A DNA stretch of 64,000 nt from DASPLX01 sp035627375 (GTDB lineage Bacteria; Pseudomonadota; Gammaproteobacteria; Burkholderiales; Burkholderiaceae_D). The notes beneath the pieces were generated by a model. It saw only the letters and a program-made list of their open reading frames with translations, had not been told where the DNA came from and searched no databases. The translations under genes were made by a program, and so were the position numbers. Location: positions 32,924 to 96,923 of the forward strand of contig DASPLX010000006.1 of the NCBI GenBank assembly GCA_035627375.1. Direction: 5' to 3'. Shown in pieces: positions 28,648 through 36,242 of this stretch; the first letter of the stretch is position 1, and each line of letters begins with the position of its first letter.

Positions 28648-29529
28648 TTATCGCAGCATATCCGAGAAGAAGTTCCTGGCAGCCGCGTCCGCCTTGCTCT
28701 TGGCGACGACGTCTTCCAGGATACAACTGCCGGAAACGCTCCTGCAGCCGTCGAAGCTGTGCCTGGCTCCCGCATACTCTTCGATGATCCGAAAATTCGT
28801 ATCGCCCGCTTGCCAGGCGCGGTCGCGGCGCGTTTGGCAATAGCCGGTCATATACAGCGGGTCTGCCTCGCCATGAAATATCTTGAACGGTGCGTACGGA
28901 ACATAGGCACTATTGACGATGCCGCCGAACGCGCCGTACAAGCCGCATCCGGGATAGAACGACACACCGGCGCGAAACGGCTGCCTTGCCTGCGTCGTCG
29001 ACAGCGCGGCCATGACGCTGCTGCCGCCGTGCGACCAGCCCAGCAAGGCGATTCGGTGCGGATCGACTCGCACGCTCGCAGTTCGCACCAGGTAGTCATA
29101 GCCGGCGAGTGCATCCAGAGGGCGATCTTTGACTTCGGAAACACCCGCCGCCCCATTGCCGCATTGATTCTGCGGTACCGCGGCACCCGTTGAGGGATCG
29201 GTGCGGCCGGTAAAACTGTCGACCAGCAGCGCGACGTAGCCGTCCCGCACGAGCGCATTGCCCCACTCGCGGAACAGCGTTTGGATATTGGTGTAGCCGG
29301 CGTTAGGCTGACTGTAGGAATAGGCGCCGCCGCAACCGTGCATCATGATGACCGCGCCTCGCGGGACATCGGTTTCGCTTGCTGCCGCGGCAAACAGAAA
29401 TCCCTTCAATGCAATGCCTTGTGCATTCGTGAAACTCACCGGCACCGGTGCGCTCTGCTGGGCGTGAGCCGAAACCGAGATCGCGAATCCGAACGCCGCT
29501 ATCAAGGCGGATTGAATGCATGTCTTCAT
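28648..29529 (-). CDS. secreted dienelactone hydrolase-like alpha/beta hydrolase
   Basis: 293 residues from ATG 29529, chosen because AGGAG lies 5 nt upstream and a signal peptide (MKTCIQSALIAAFGFAISVSAHA, cleavage after A-H-A) begins exactly there. Mature part: alpha/beta hydrolase fold with MMHGCGG near residue 70, nucleophile elbow GWSHGG near 166, acid in HGEADPL near 222 and histidine in ARHSFDG near 257. The order and spacing fit the dienelactone hydrolase family. It should act in the periplasm or outside the cell on an ester or lactone; the substrate is unknown. It begins 58 nt after the beta-helix gene and is probably in its operon. Several cysteines could form disulfides. Confidence 0.88.
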   Translation of the reverse strand: MKTCIQSALIAAFGFAISVSAHAQQSAPVPVSFTNAQGIALKGFLFAAAASETDVPRGAVIMMHGCGGAYSYSQPNAGYTNIQTLFREWGNALVRDGYVALLVDSFTGRTDPSTGAAVPQNQCGNGAAGVSEVKDRPLDALAGYDYLVRTASVRVDPHRIALLGWSHGGSSVMAALSTTQARQPFRAGVSFYPGCGLYGAFGGIVNSAYVPYAPFKIFHGEADPLYMTGYCQTRRDRAWQAGDTNFRIIEEYAGARHSFDGCRSVSGSCILEDVVAKSKADAAARNFFSDMLR

Positions 29530-29587
29530 TGTTACTCCTTGTTCGCCGATATTCGTCATGTCCCTGCGAACTCGCGATACCCTGCCA

Positions 29588-31246
29588 TCACAAGCCGCTG
29601 ATATCGAAATTCGTCACCGAGTTATTCGTCGGCACGTACGAAACCTGGTTTGGCGACACGCCTTGCGTCCAAGAATATTGGACCACGCCTTGCCGCTGCT
29701 CGCTGTCCGATGTGCATCGAATTGCCTTGCCGCCGTTGATGGAAACGCCGCCGGCCTGCAACCACACCGATGGCCTCGCGCTGGTCCAGTTCGGCTCAAG
29801 CGTGTTTTCCACGATGAACGTGTCCGTAAACGTGACGCCGTCCACGCGCAAGCTGCCCGCGGGAAAAGTCGTCTTCGACGTCAGCGTCAGGCCGAAATAG
29901 CCGTTGCCCCACGACCGGAGTTTCGTTACGGCGATGTTGGTGCCTGCCTCCACCGACATGCCATGTCCCAAATTGGCATAAGTGCGCAGGTCCGTAATCG
30001 CGATATTCGAAGGTCGGTGCTGAGGCGCCTGGCTTCCGATCAACAGCCCTGTTCCATAATTGTGATGAAGCAAATTATCGTAAAGGCCGATATTGGCCGG
30101 ATTCGGCACGGACCCCAAGGTTTCCGGAGCTGTGACGATGTACATGCCTGCTCCTTTGTAATGCCACGTTCCTGCGGAATCTACTGTCGCGTAGCCGTTA
30201 TGATGGATGTTATTGTTGCGCAGCGTCACATTGGGCGAGACAATGCCCACGCCTACCCCGCCGAACGGTCCGCTCGTATTTTTGACCTCGTTATTTTCGA
30301 CAGTGACCGGCGGCGCGCCGTAGAGGGCTTCGATCGTATTGACATAGATGCCTGCTTTCGGGATGCCGTCCAGAACAGAATCGCTGATGCTGCCGCCGGA
30401 ACCCAGGGCAAAGGTGATGCCGTCCAGGTTGGATGGCTTGCACATGCGGGCTCCGCCGACCGTTTCGTCATATTTCATCCAAATGTCCTGCACCAGGCAA
30501 TTGGTGCAGCGATTCAACTGTATCCCGGAATTGCTCGTGCCGCCGCGCGGTCCGTTCGTCAATTCGATCTTGAAATTCTGGATCTTGACCCCGGATGCCG
30601 ATGTCGTGATGTACGAGCCGTCGGCGCGCCGTAAATCGCTGAGCTGAAATGCGCCCGGAAACTGCTCCGGATTGCACGGCTCAACGCGAATCGTGGCGTA
30701 CGAAGCGGCGGCGCCGGATTGCAGCGCCGCGGCACTGACGTCCGGGCCCGTAAATGCCATGTTGCTGTAATTGGGACGAATCGGCGTCCTCACCAGATAT
30801 TTGCCGGCGGGAAAATACACCGTCCGTTCTGTTGCGCTCAATGACGAAGCGCACTCTACCGCCTCGGCGATGCCCGGCGCGTCGTCGACCGAGCTGTCCG
30901 GCGCGGCATTGGAAACCACTCGGTTCAGATAAGCTTCGACATTTACACGATTCCCGGACGAGACGCTGCCGGCCCTGCAACAGGCGGCGCCGACGCAGGC
31001 CGCGCTATCCAGATGGCGATTGGCGCCTCGGCAGACTCCGCCGCTCAGGCAAGACGGCCCGGTACAAGTTTGAGATGGCGGATAGCTTGGACATGCCTCC
31101 CATGAGACCCGCGCGGGAGGCGGGTCATTCGCGAATGATTTACCGATATATGAGCAAATCTCTTCCTTTGTGCTGACATCGAATGCGATGGCCGCGGACG
31201 AAAAAAAGACCAGCAGGCACCAAGGCAAGACAAACAGAAAACGCAT
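29588..31246 (-). CDS. secreted right-handed parallel beta-helix protein (pectate-lyase superfamily)
   Basis: 552 residues from ATG 31246 (GGAG 6 nt upstream), starting with a signal peptide (MRFLFVLPWCLLVFFSSAAIA). The next ~80 residues are cysteine-rich (about nine Cys, including a CC pair). Then comes a pectate-lyase-superfamily entry segment (DDAPGIAEAV, then VYFPAGKYLVRTPI) and a series of beta-helix coils with NNN/NNxI-type steps (VENNEVKNTSG, VTLRNNNIHHNG, IGLYDNLLHHNYG). Such proteins usually bind or cleave polysaccharides. I see no decisive catalytic signature, so lyase or hydrolase activity is not claimed. It lies directly downstream of the sigma factor gene and has its own predicted promoter at 31307-31341. 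Confidence 0.85.
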   Translation of the reverse strand: MRFLFVLPWCLLVFFSSAAIAFDVSTKEEICSYIGKSFANDPPPARVSWEACPSYPPSQTCTGPSCLSGGVCRGANRHLDSAACVGAACCRAGSVSSGNRVNVEAYLNRVVSNAAPDSSVDDAPGIAEAVECASSLSATERTVYFPAGKYLVRTPIRPNYSNMAFTGPDVSAAALQSGAAASYATIRVEPCNPEQFPGAFQLSDLRRADGSYITTSASGVKIQNFKIELTNGPRGGTSNSGIQLNRCTNCLVQDIWMKYDETVGGARMCKPSNLDGITFALGSGGSISDSVLDGIPKAGIYVNTIEALYGAPPVTVENNEVKNTSGPFGGVGVGIVSPNVTLRNNNIHHNGYATVDSAGTWHYKGAGMYIVTAPETLGSVPNPANIGLYDNLLHHNYGTGLLIGSQAPQHRPSNIAITDLRTYANLGHGMSVEAGTNIAVTKLRSWGNGYFGLTLTSKTTFPAGSLRVDGVTFTDTFIVENTLEPNWTSARPSVWLQAGGVSINGGKAIRCTSDSEQRQGVVQYSWTQGVSPNQVSYVPTNNSVTNFDISGL

Positions 31247-31306
31247 GTTCAACTCCGAATCTCGAATTAGGCGAATTGGATGGATGGAAAGATGCATGAG
31301 CTGAAC

Positions 31307-31341
31307 ATTACATCCAGAGGCTGGAGATGATTTTTAGCCGC
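31307..31341 (-). promoter_or_regulatory. predicted promoter of the beta-helix gene (variant sigma-28-like)
   Basis: Read on the - strand: GCGGCTAAAAA, 13 nt, CTGGATGTAAT. It matches the signature upstream of the RHS gene in both blocks and in spacing, with an unconserved spacer. It lies 7 nt after the stop codon of the sigma factor gene. The predicted transcript start is near 31300, leaving ~55 nt to ATG 31246. Confidence 0.6.
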
Positions 31342-31347
31342 AGGACG

Positions 31348-32097
31348 TCAAAATGAAACGTCAATCCGTTCGTCCTCATGAAAGCTCGTCCTCAGTTTGG
31401 AAAGGGCGGACTTGTGAATCTGAGATATGCGCCCGTTGCTAAGCCCCAGCATCCGGGAGATATCGCTGAACGACATCCGTTGTAAATAGTGGCAAGCAAT
31501 CACTTTCCTTTCGTTGGCCGGCAATCGATCCAAAAGCGATAACAGACGCTGCCGCAACTGTTTCATCTCGACGCGTTGATAAGTAATATCGATGGACGGA
31601 CCGGCATCCGCGTGATACATGCCCGTATCCTCGAGCATGAACCCCACCGCCAAGCCTATCGCCACTTCGGCCAAGTGAGAGAACAGGCTATCCGCGTCTC
31701 CTGGGACCGGAGCAACATCGCGCATCGATCGCATGCGTTCATCGACCAGGCGTTTGCGCGCACTGACCTGGACCTGCTTCTCGCTCAACGCTTCGATGCC
31801 GTTGAGAATCGCCCCGGTAATACGAGGTGCGGCAAATGCCTCGAACGCAATGCCCCGCTCGTTATCGAAGCGGTCCACCGCCTCGATCAAGCCGATCGAC
31901 GCATATTGCACATAATCCGGATACTCCAGTTCGGGGTACGTTCGCCTCGCATAGGCCTTGGCTGCCAGCATGCGCGCAAACGGCAGATACGCATTGATGA
32001 GCTTTTCGCGCGAGGGTTGACGATCTCCTCCATATCGACATGCGCGCCATTCCGGCGTCAAGTCGGTTGAAATGTCTTCCCATGTTTTCTTTCGCAT
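31348..32097 (-). CDS. FliA/WhiG-type (sigma-28 family) RNA polymerase sigma factor
   Basis: 249 residues from ATG 32097, near the usual ~240 for FliA. Region 2 spans about residues 28-95 (LINAYLPFARMLAAKAYARR, then DYVQYASIGLIEAVDRFD), followed by the FliA-like FxxFAxPRITGAILNGI. Region 4 near 185-236 reads LLDRLPANERKVIACHYL...FSDISRMLGLSNGRISQIH, the sigma-28 type helix-turn-helix. The stretch after region 2 (SEKQVQVSARKR) departs from the common DxVPRxxR sequence. An in-frame GTG at 32205 would also work but overlaps an 18-bp inverted repeat. No flagellar or chemotaxis gene is nearby. The next genes on the same strand carry a shared sigma-28-like promoter, so a specialised, non-flagellar role is likely (inference). 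Confidence 0.88.
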   Translation of the reverse strand: MRKKTWEDISTDLTPEWRACRYGGDRQPSREKLINAYLPFARMLAAKAYARRTYPELEYPDYVQYASIGLIEAVDRFDNERGIAFEAFAAPRITGAILNGIEALSEKQVQVSARKRLVDERMRSMRDVAPVPGDADSLFSHLAEVAIGLAVGFMLEDTGMYHADAGPSIDITYQRVEMKQLRQRLLSLLDRLPANERKVIACHYLQRMSFSDISRMLGLSNGRISQIHKSALSKLRTSFHEDERIDVSF

Positions 32098-32203
32098 CGC
32101 CTTCACAACGCAGCCAATTACATATGAATCGATATCTGCAAAACACTTCGGGCAGCCCGGTAGGGCCGGTGAACGAATCTTCTCCGCTCCGGAGGGATGC
32201 CTC

Positions 32204-32221
32204 ACCCCCCGAAATAGGGGT
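32204..32221. promoter_or_regulatory. 18-bp inverted repeat in the divergent sigma/unknown-gene region
   Basis: ACCCCCCGAAATAGGGGT has 5-bp arms ACCCC/GGGGT around 8 nt, the same 5-8-5 layout and ACC...GGT ends as the repeat at 3470-3487. It lies between the sigma gene and the divergent small gene and is followed on the + strand by TTGTTTTTTT (from 32222), so it may instead be a weak intrinsic terminator or hairpin. An operator role is inferred from position only. Confidence 0.35.
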
Positions 32222-32359
32222 TGTTTTTTTACATTGTGGAATTTGAAGGAAGGCGAAACGAAATGTGTCGTCGGCTATCAAGGTCGAAGGCTATCGTCTA
32301 TCATCAAGCATGAACGAGTATGTCGAGCCTATATATTTTTCTTAGCGATATGTCCTGTC

Positions 32360-32755
32360 ATGACATCCACGATTGATTCGGTCAGCCATTTGGTCATCGC
32401 AATTCGTACGCAACTCGGGGCCACGTCCCGAGCGCCGACGAAATTGCGTCATACCCGTGGTCAAAGTATGAAAACCGCCGCGAATCGCCATGGCGCCGAA
32501 CGTCTCGACTCTCTGATCAGTCGACGCATCAAGCAAATCGACGACGACGATCCGCAACGAGGCCACAAGGCATTTCGCGTGTTTCTTGAATCGGTCTTGC
32601 TTGCGGAGTTGGGCGAACAGTTGATCAACGATCCGAAGTTTTATCAGTTGATTGATGATGTCCAATCGACCATGAAATCGGATCCCGAGACAGGGGCATT
32701 GATCGATGCGGCAATCGCGCATTTGCTTGCAGAAGATCGATCTTCAACCAAATGA
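32360..32755 (+). CDS. small acidic protein of unknown function, divergent from the sigma gene
   Basis: 131 residues from ATG 32360, or 95 from ATG 32468 (MKTAANRHGAERLD); neither start has a strong ribosome binding site. The C-terminal ~85 residues look like a compact, acidic, all-helical domain (RIKQIDDDDPQRG, VFLESVLLAELGEQL, LIDDVQSTMKSDPE, IDAAIAHLL). I do not recognise the family. It is divergent from the FliA-type sigma gene across a region with an 18-bp inverted repeat. Size and position would suit a partner such as an anti-sigma factor, but the sequence does not resemble FlgM clearly enough to call that. Confidence 0.6.
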   Translation: MTSTIDSVSHLVIAIRTQLGATSRAPTKLRHTRGQSMKTAANRHGAERLDSLISRRIKQIDDDDPQRGHKAFRVFLESVLLAELGEQLINDPKFYQLIDDVQSTMKSDPETGALIDAAIAHLLAEDRSSTK

Positions 32756-32805
32756 TCAAGCGCCTTGCCAGGCGATTTCAAGCAAGCGCGTACTATGATT
32801 GAGAG

Positions 32806-32937
32806 GTGGCCTGCGTTGGGCGCCTCGATACGCATCATCCTGGAAAGCCTTCTCCCGCCAGTGACAATGACGCCTTTGCCTTGCTCGAATATCTTGCTTG
32901 GACGTACTCATCGCTTCATCCCGAGGACGAACAGTAA
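32806..32937 (+). other. possible short or decayed coding remnant
   Basis: From GTG 32806 the frame encodes 43 residues whose end, NDAFALLEYLAWTYSSLHPE, looks like genuine helical protein rather than random translation. The same frame continues past TAA 32935 and a second stop into LRDLLAKCLDRMVFDECW near 33015-33080. It could be a small gene or the wreck of a larger one. The rest of 32938-33177 shows no gene I can support. Confidence 0.2.
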
Positions 32938-33177
32938 GTCTATACGGCGGTTTGAAAAGAAGCGATCGGGACCTGCCTTGCGCCCCTCTCTCGTCAAGAT
33001 GCACCGATCGAGCCGGCGCTTCGCGATCTCCTTGCGAAATGTTTGGATCGAATGGTTTTCGACGAATGTTGGTCCAATGGCATAAGTTGGAGGCAAAGAT
33101 CAGCCGCTCGGAATCAAGACAACCATCCCCACACATCGCAGTCGAAGCCAACATGCCGCCGCGACTCCTCGGGCGGA

Positions 33178-35997
33178 ATGCATACGAACCGGCACTGCAT
33201 GAATTCCTTGTCCGACCACGCCCCGGAGCCCGGCGAAAAGAAGGCCGACGCGATCGAGCCGCGCTGGTCGGTTCGTGTTTTCTTGATCTGGCTGGCCCTT
33301 GCCTGCTTGTTGCCGGGAGTTATCGGCGCTGCGCTCTTGTTCGTGCAACAGTACCGGGAAGGCCGCGCACGGCTTGAACAAGACATCATCCAGACCGCTC
33401 GTGCCTTGCTTCAGACGGTGGACAGTCAGTTTCTCGAGATCGAAGCCTTGGCCCATGGCCTCGCCACATCCGGTTTCCTGGCGCAAGGCGACCTGGCCAG
33501 CTTTCACAAGCAAGCACGGCAGACGCTGCGGCAAGCCGAATTGGCCACCAGCGTGATCCTGATCGACCGGGACTTGCAGCAAGTTCTCAATACGTTGAGG
33601 GACTTCGGAGAGCCGTTGCCCCGTGCGGGGAATCCTCAGCATGTACGCCGCGTCTTCGAAACGGGCAAACCCATCGTGTCGGACATCTACATCGCCACGG
33701 TGATGCATCGTCCGATCATGACCGTGACGATGCCGGTGGCCATCGAGGGCCGGATCCGTTATGCCCTGGTCGCTTCCATCTTGCCCGATCGCCTCGACGC
33801 CATCCTCCGCGCTCAAGCCCTCCCATCCGACTGGAGCGTGTCCGTCCTCGACGGCATCGGAACGATCGCGGCGTCCAGCCGTGCGCCGAAAAACCTGGTG
33901 GGAAAGAAAACCGACCGCGAGTTCCTCGAGCGATACCTGGCGTCCCTCCAGGGCGCCGGCGAACTCTCCTCCCAAGCCGGCGATTCCGTATTTTCGGTCT
34001 TCACCCGCTCGCCTGTCACCCGCTGGGGAGTGCGTATCGACATTCCAGCGAAAACCCTGGAAGCATCCGTGAAAGATCACCTCTTGTCGCTGGCATTGGC
34101 CGTCGCCGGCCTGTTTGCCGTCGGGTTGGGGCTTGCCTGGATCATCGGCGGCAAAATCGCCCGTTCATTTCGGGCGCTCACGGCGTCGGCATTCTCCCTC
34201 GGCGCCGGTAAAAGAGTTGTCCTTGCGCCGGGGGATGTGAAGGAAGCCGCCGAGGTGACCAGGGCAATCGCCGAGGCGGCACACTTGCTGGCCGAACGCG
34301 ATGCCGCATTGCGCCGCGAACGATCGCAGCTGAAAGCCATCCTGGATTATTCGCCCGCGCTCATTTCCATCAAGGATTTGAACGGCGGACTGGTGTTGGC
34401 CAACCGCGCGATTTTCAAGGTCCTCGATGTTCCGCCCCCCGAGCAATTCATCGGCCGCAACGTCTTCGAGCTGTTTCCCAAGGATGTGGCCGCGTCTTTG
34501 TGGAGCAACGACTTGCTGGCGTTGAAGAGCGATGGGCCGGTGAAGGCCGAAGAGATCGTGCGGCACCGGGACGGAACCTTGCATACTTACCTGACGCTCA
34601 AATTTCCTCTGCGGGATGTGGACACCGGAGAAAAGAGCGGCATCTGCGCCATCTCGACGGACATCACCGAACGCAAGCTCGCCGAACAGCGCGAACGCGA
34701 GGCGGCGCTGCACGATCCGCTAACCGGTCTGCCGAACCGGGCGCTAATTTTCGAATACATCGGCCATCTGCTCGCCGGAGCGAGCCGCCATCATGGCCGG
34801 GGGGCGCTATTGTTCATCGATCTCGACCGGTTCAAGCCGATCAACGATGTCTATGGGCACGAGATCGGGGACCGCGTGCTGCGGGAGATCGCCAGGCGGC
34901 TCGGGGCCTGCACCCGGCACGAGGACCTCGTAGGGCGCCTCGGCGGCGACGAATTCGTCGTCGTCTTGCCGAATGTCGAGACCGGCAGCCATCGGGCCGC
35001 GGCCGTCGCACGGCACGTGCTCGACAGCATCAACCAGCCGATCCGGATCGATACGCTCGAATTGTCGCTATCGTGTTCGATCGGCATCAGCTATTACCCG
35101 GCGCACGCGAAGAATGTCGAAGCCCTGATCCATGCCGCCGATCTGGCGATGTATCAGGCAAAGCAGTCGGGCAAGGCCAATTACCAGTTCTACACATCCG
35201 AGCTCAACCAACGCGCCGATGAGGCTCATTGGCTGGAAACGGCGCTCAAGGATGCGCTCAAACAAGGCGACGCCCTCACGCTTCACTATCAGCCAGTCCT
35301 GGACATCAGGCGCGGAAAGCTGAGCGGCGTCGAAGCGCTGGCCCGGCTCCTGGACAGCAATGGGAACGCCATCGGACCCGAGAGGTTCATTCCCGTGGCG
35401 GAATCGGCGGGACTGATCGACGACTTGGGCCAGTGGGTCGCAGCGGAGGCTTGCCGCCAGCACGAGACATGGCTGCGCGAGGGTTTGCGGGTCGACATCG
35501 CGATCAACGTCTCGCGGCTCCAATTCAGGCAGCGGGATTTCGCGGAGAAACTGAGCCAAATCCTTACGGATACCGGCGTCGACCCCGCCTGTCTTCTTCT
35601 CGAGATAACGGAGAGCACGGTGATGGAGAGCCTGGATAAGGCGGTCGATATCCTGGACAGGATCAAGTCGCTGGGAGTGAAAGTCGCGCTCGACGACTTC
35701 GGAACCGGCTACTCCAGCCTCTGCCGCCTGAGCAGCCTGCCGCTCGACACGCTCAAGGTAGACCGGTCCCTGGTGCAGCGGATCGAGAGCGACCAGGCAA
35801 GCCGCGCCGTAGCCGAAGCAATCGTCTCGCTGGGCCGCGGCCTGAAGCTGGAGGTCGTCGGGGAAGGCATCGAAACCGAGGGAGCGCTTCGCCAACTGCG
35901 AAGACTCGGTTGCAATCTGGCGCAGGGATTCTGGTTCAGCCGGCCATTACCCGCGGCCGAGCTGACCCAGTGGTGCCGTCGGCAGGGCGTGGTCTGA
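33178..35997 (+). CDS. membrane GGDEF-EAL protein with Cache-like sensor and PAS domain
   Basis: About 939 residues from ATG 33178; ATG 33199 is an alternative and further upstream starts look non-coding. Order: N-terminal membrane segment (~33-55), ~250-residue periplasmic Cache-type sensor, second membrane segment (~302-324) with a short HAMP-like linker, PAS (~385-498, ending ISTDITERK), GGDEF (intact GGDEF near 588), EAL (EAL near 718, with NVSRLQFRQ, ITESTVME and DDFGTGYSSL). Both catalytic signatures are complete, so it could make or degrade cyclic di-GMP in response to an external signal. Which activity dominates cannot be read from sequence. It stands alone, ~245 bp before the next gene. 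Confidence 0.93.
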   Translation: MHTNRHCMNSLSDHAPEPGEKKADAIEPRWSVRVFLIWLALACLLPGVIGAALLFVQQYREGRARLEQDIIQTARALLQTVDSQFLEIEALAHGLATSGFLAQGDLASFHKQARQTLRQAELATSVILIDRDLQQVLNTLRDFGEPLPRAGNPQHVRRVFETGKPIVSDIYIATVMHRPIMTVTMPVAIEGRIRYALVASILPDRLDAILRAQALPSDWSVSVLDGIGTIAASSRAPKNLVGKKTDREFLERYLASLQGAGELSSQAGDSVFSVFTRSPVTRWGVRIDIPAKTLEASVKDHLLSLALAVAGLFAVGLGLAWIIGGKIARSFRALTASAFSLGAGKRVVLAPGDVKEAAEVTRAIAEAAHLLAERDAALRRERSQLKAILDYSPALISIKDLNGGLVLANRAIFKVLDVPPPEQFIGRNVFELFPKDVAASLWSNDLLALKSDGPVKAEEIVRHRDGTLHTYLTLKFPLRDVDTGEKSGICAISTDITERKLAEQREREAALHDPLTGLPNRALIFEYIGHLLAGASRHHGRGALLFIDLDRFKPINDVYGHEIGDRVLREIARRLGACTRHEDLVGRLGGDEFVVVLPNVETGSHRAAAVARHVLDSINQPIRIDTLELSLSCSIGISYYPAHAKNVEALIHAADLAMYQAKQSGKANYQFYTSELNQRADEAHWLETALKDALKQGDALTLHYQPVLDIRRGKLSGVEALARLLDSNGNAIGPERFIPVAESAGLIDDLGQWVAAEACRQHETWLREGLRVDIAINVSRLQFRQRDFAEKLSQILTDTGVDPACLLLEITESTVMESLDKAVDILDRIKSLGVKVALDDFGTGYSSLCRLSSLPLDTLKVDRSLVQRIESDQASRAVAEAIVSLGRGLKLEVVGEGIETEGALRQLRRLGCNLAQGFWFSRPLPAAELTQWCRRQGVV

Positions 35998-36179
35998 ACT
36001 CCCGCATGCATTCCGCGTTTCGTTGATCCCATTAGTAAGAACGACAACGATTTTTACTTCGGAACCCGTACGAGCCGGCGGGCAAGAAGCGACTTCATAT
36101 CGCGGCGCGCGTCGCAAACGATGTGGATATAGACGATTTCTTCCCTCACTTCGCAAATGATGCGATTCACTCCCGATTC

Positions 36180-36209
36180 TTGCGCAAACGACCGCCCGTT
36201 TGCTACTCT
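36180..36209 (+). promoter_or_regulatory. promoter with a palindromic operator in the -35/-10 spacer
   Basis: TTGCGC (36180-36185), 18 nt, TACTCT (36204-36209). GCAAACGACCGCCCGTTTGC at 36184-36203 is a perfect inverted repeat with 7-bp arms and fills the spacer, so a bound repressor would block polymerase. The predicted transcript starts near 36216, ~27 nt before ATG 36243 of the beta-lactamase-family gene. The remainder of 35998-36179 shows no gene. Confidence 0.5.
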
Positions 36210-36242
36210 CCGGGATCGATACTTTTAAGACAAGGACACGAT

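Noticed and set aside
29516..30634. 372-codon + strand frame opposite the beta-helix gene
   Set aside because: Antisense to a gene with a signal peptide, RBS and clear fold. The translation has no recognisable domain.
32098..32205. GTG start of the sigma factor at 32205
   Set aside because: It overlaps the 18-bp inverted repeat and adds 36 residues with no sigma-like sequence. ATG 32097 gives the usual FliA length. It cannot be excluded completely.
33100..34080. 326-codon - strand frame opposite the GGDEF-EAL gene
   Set aside because: Antisense to the Cache sensor region; Gln/Gly/Asp-rich without motifs.
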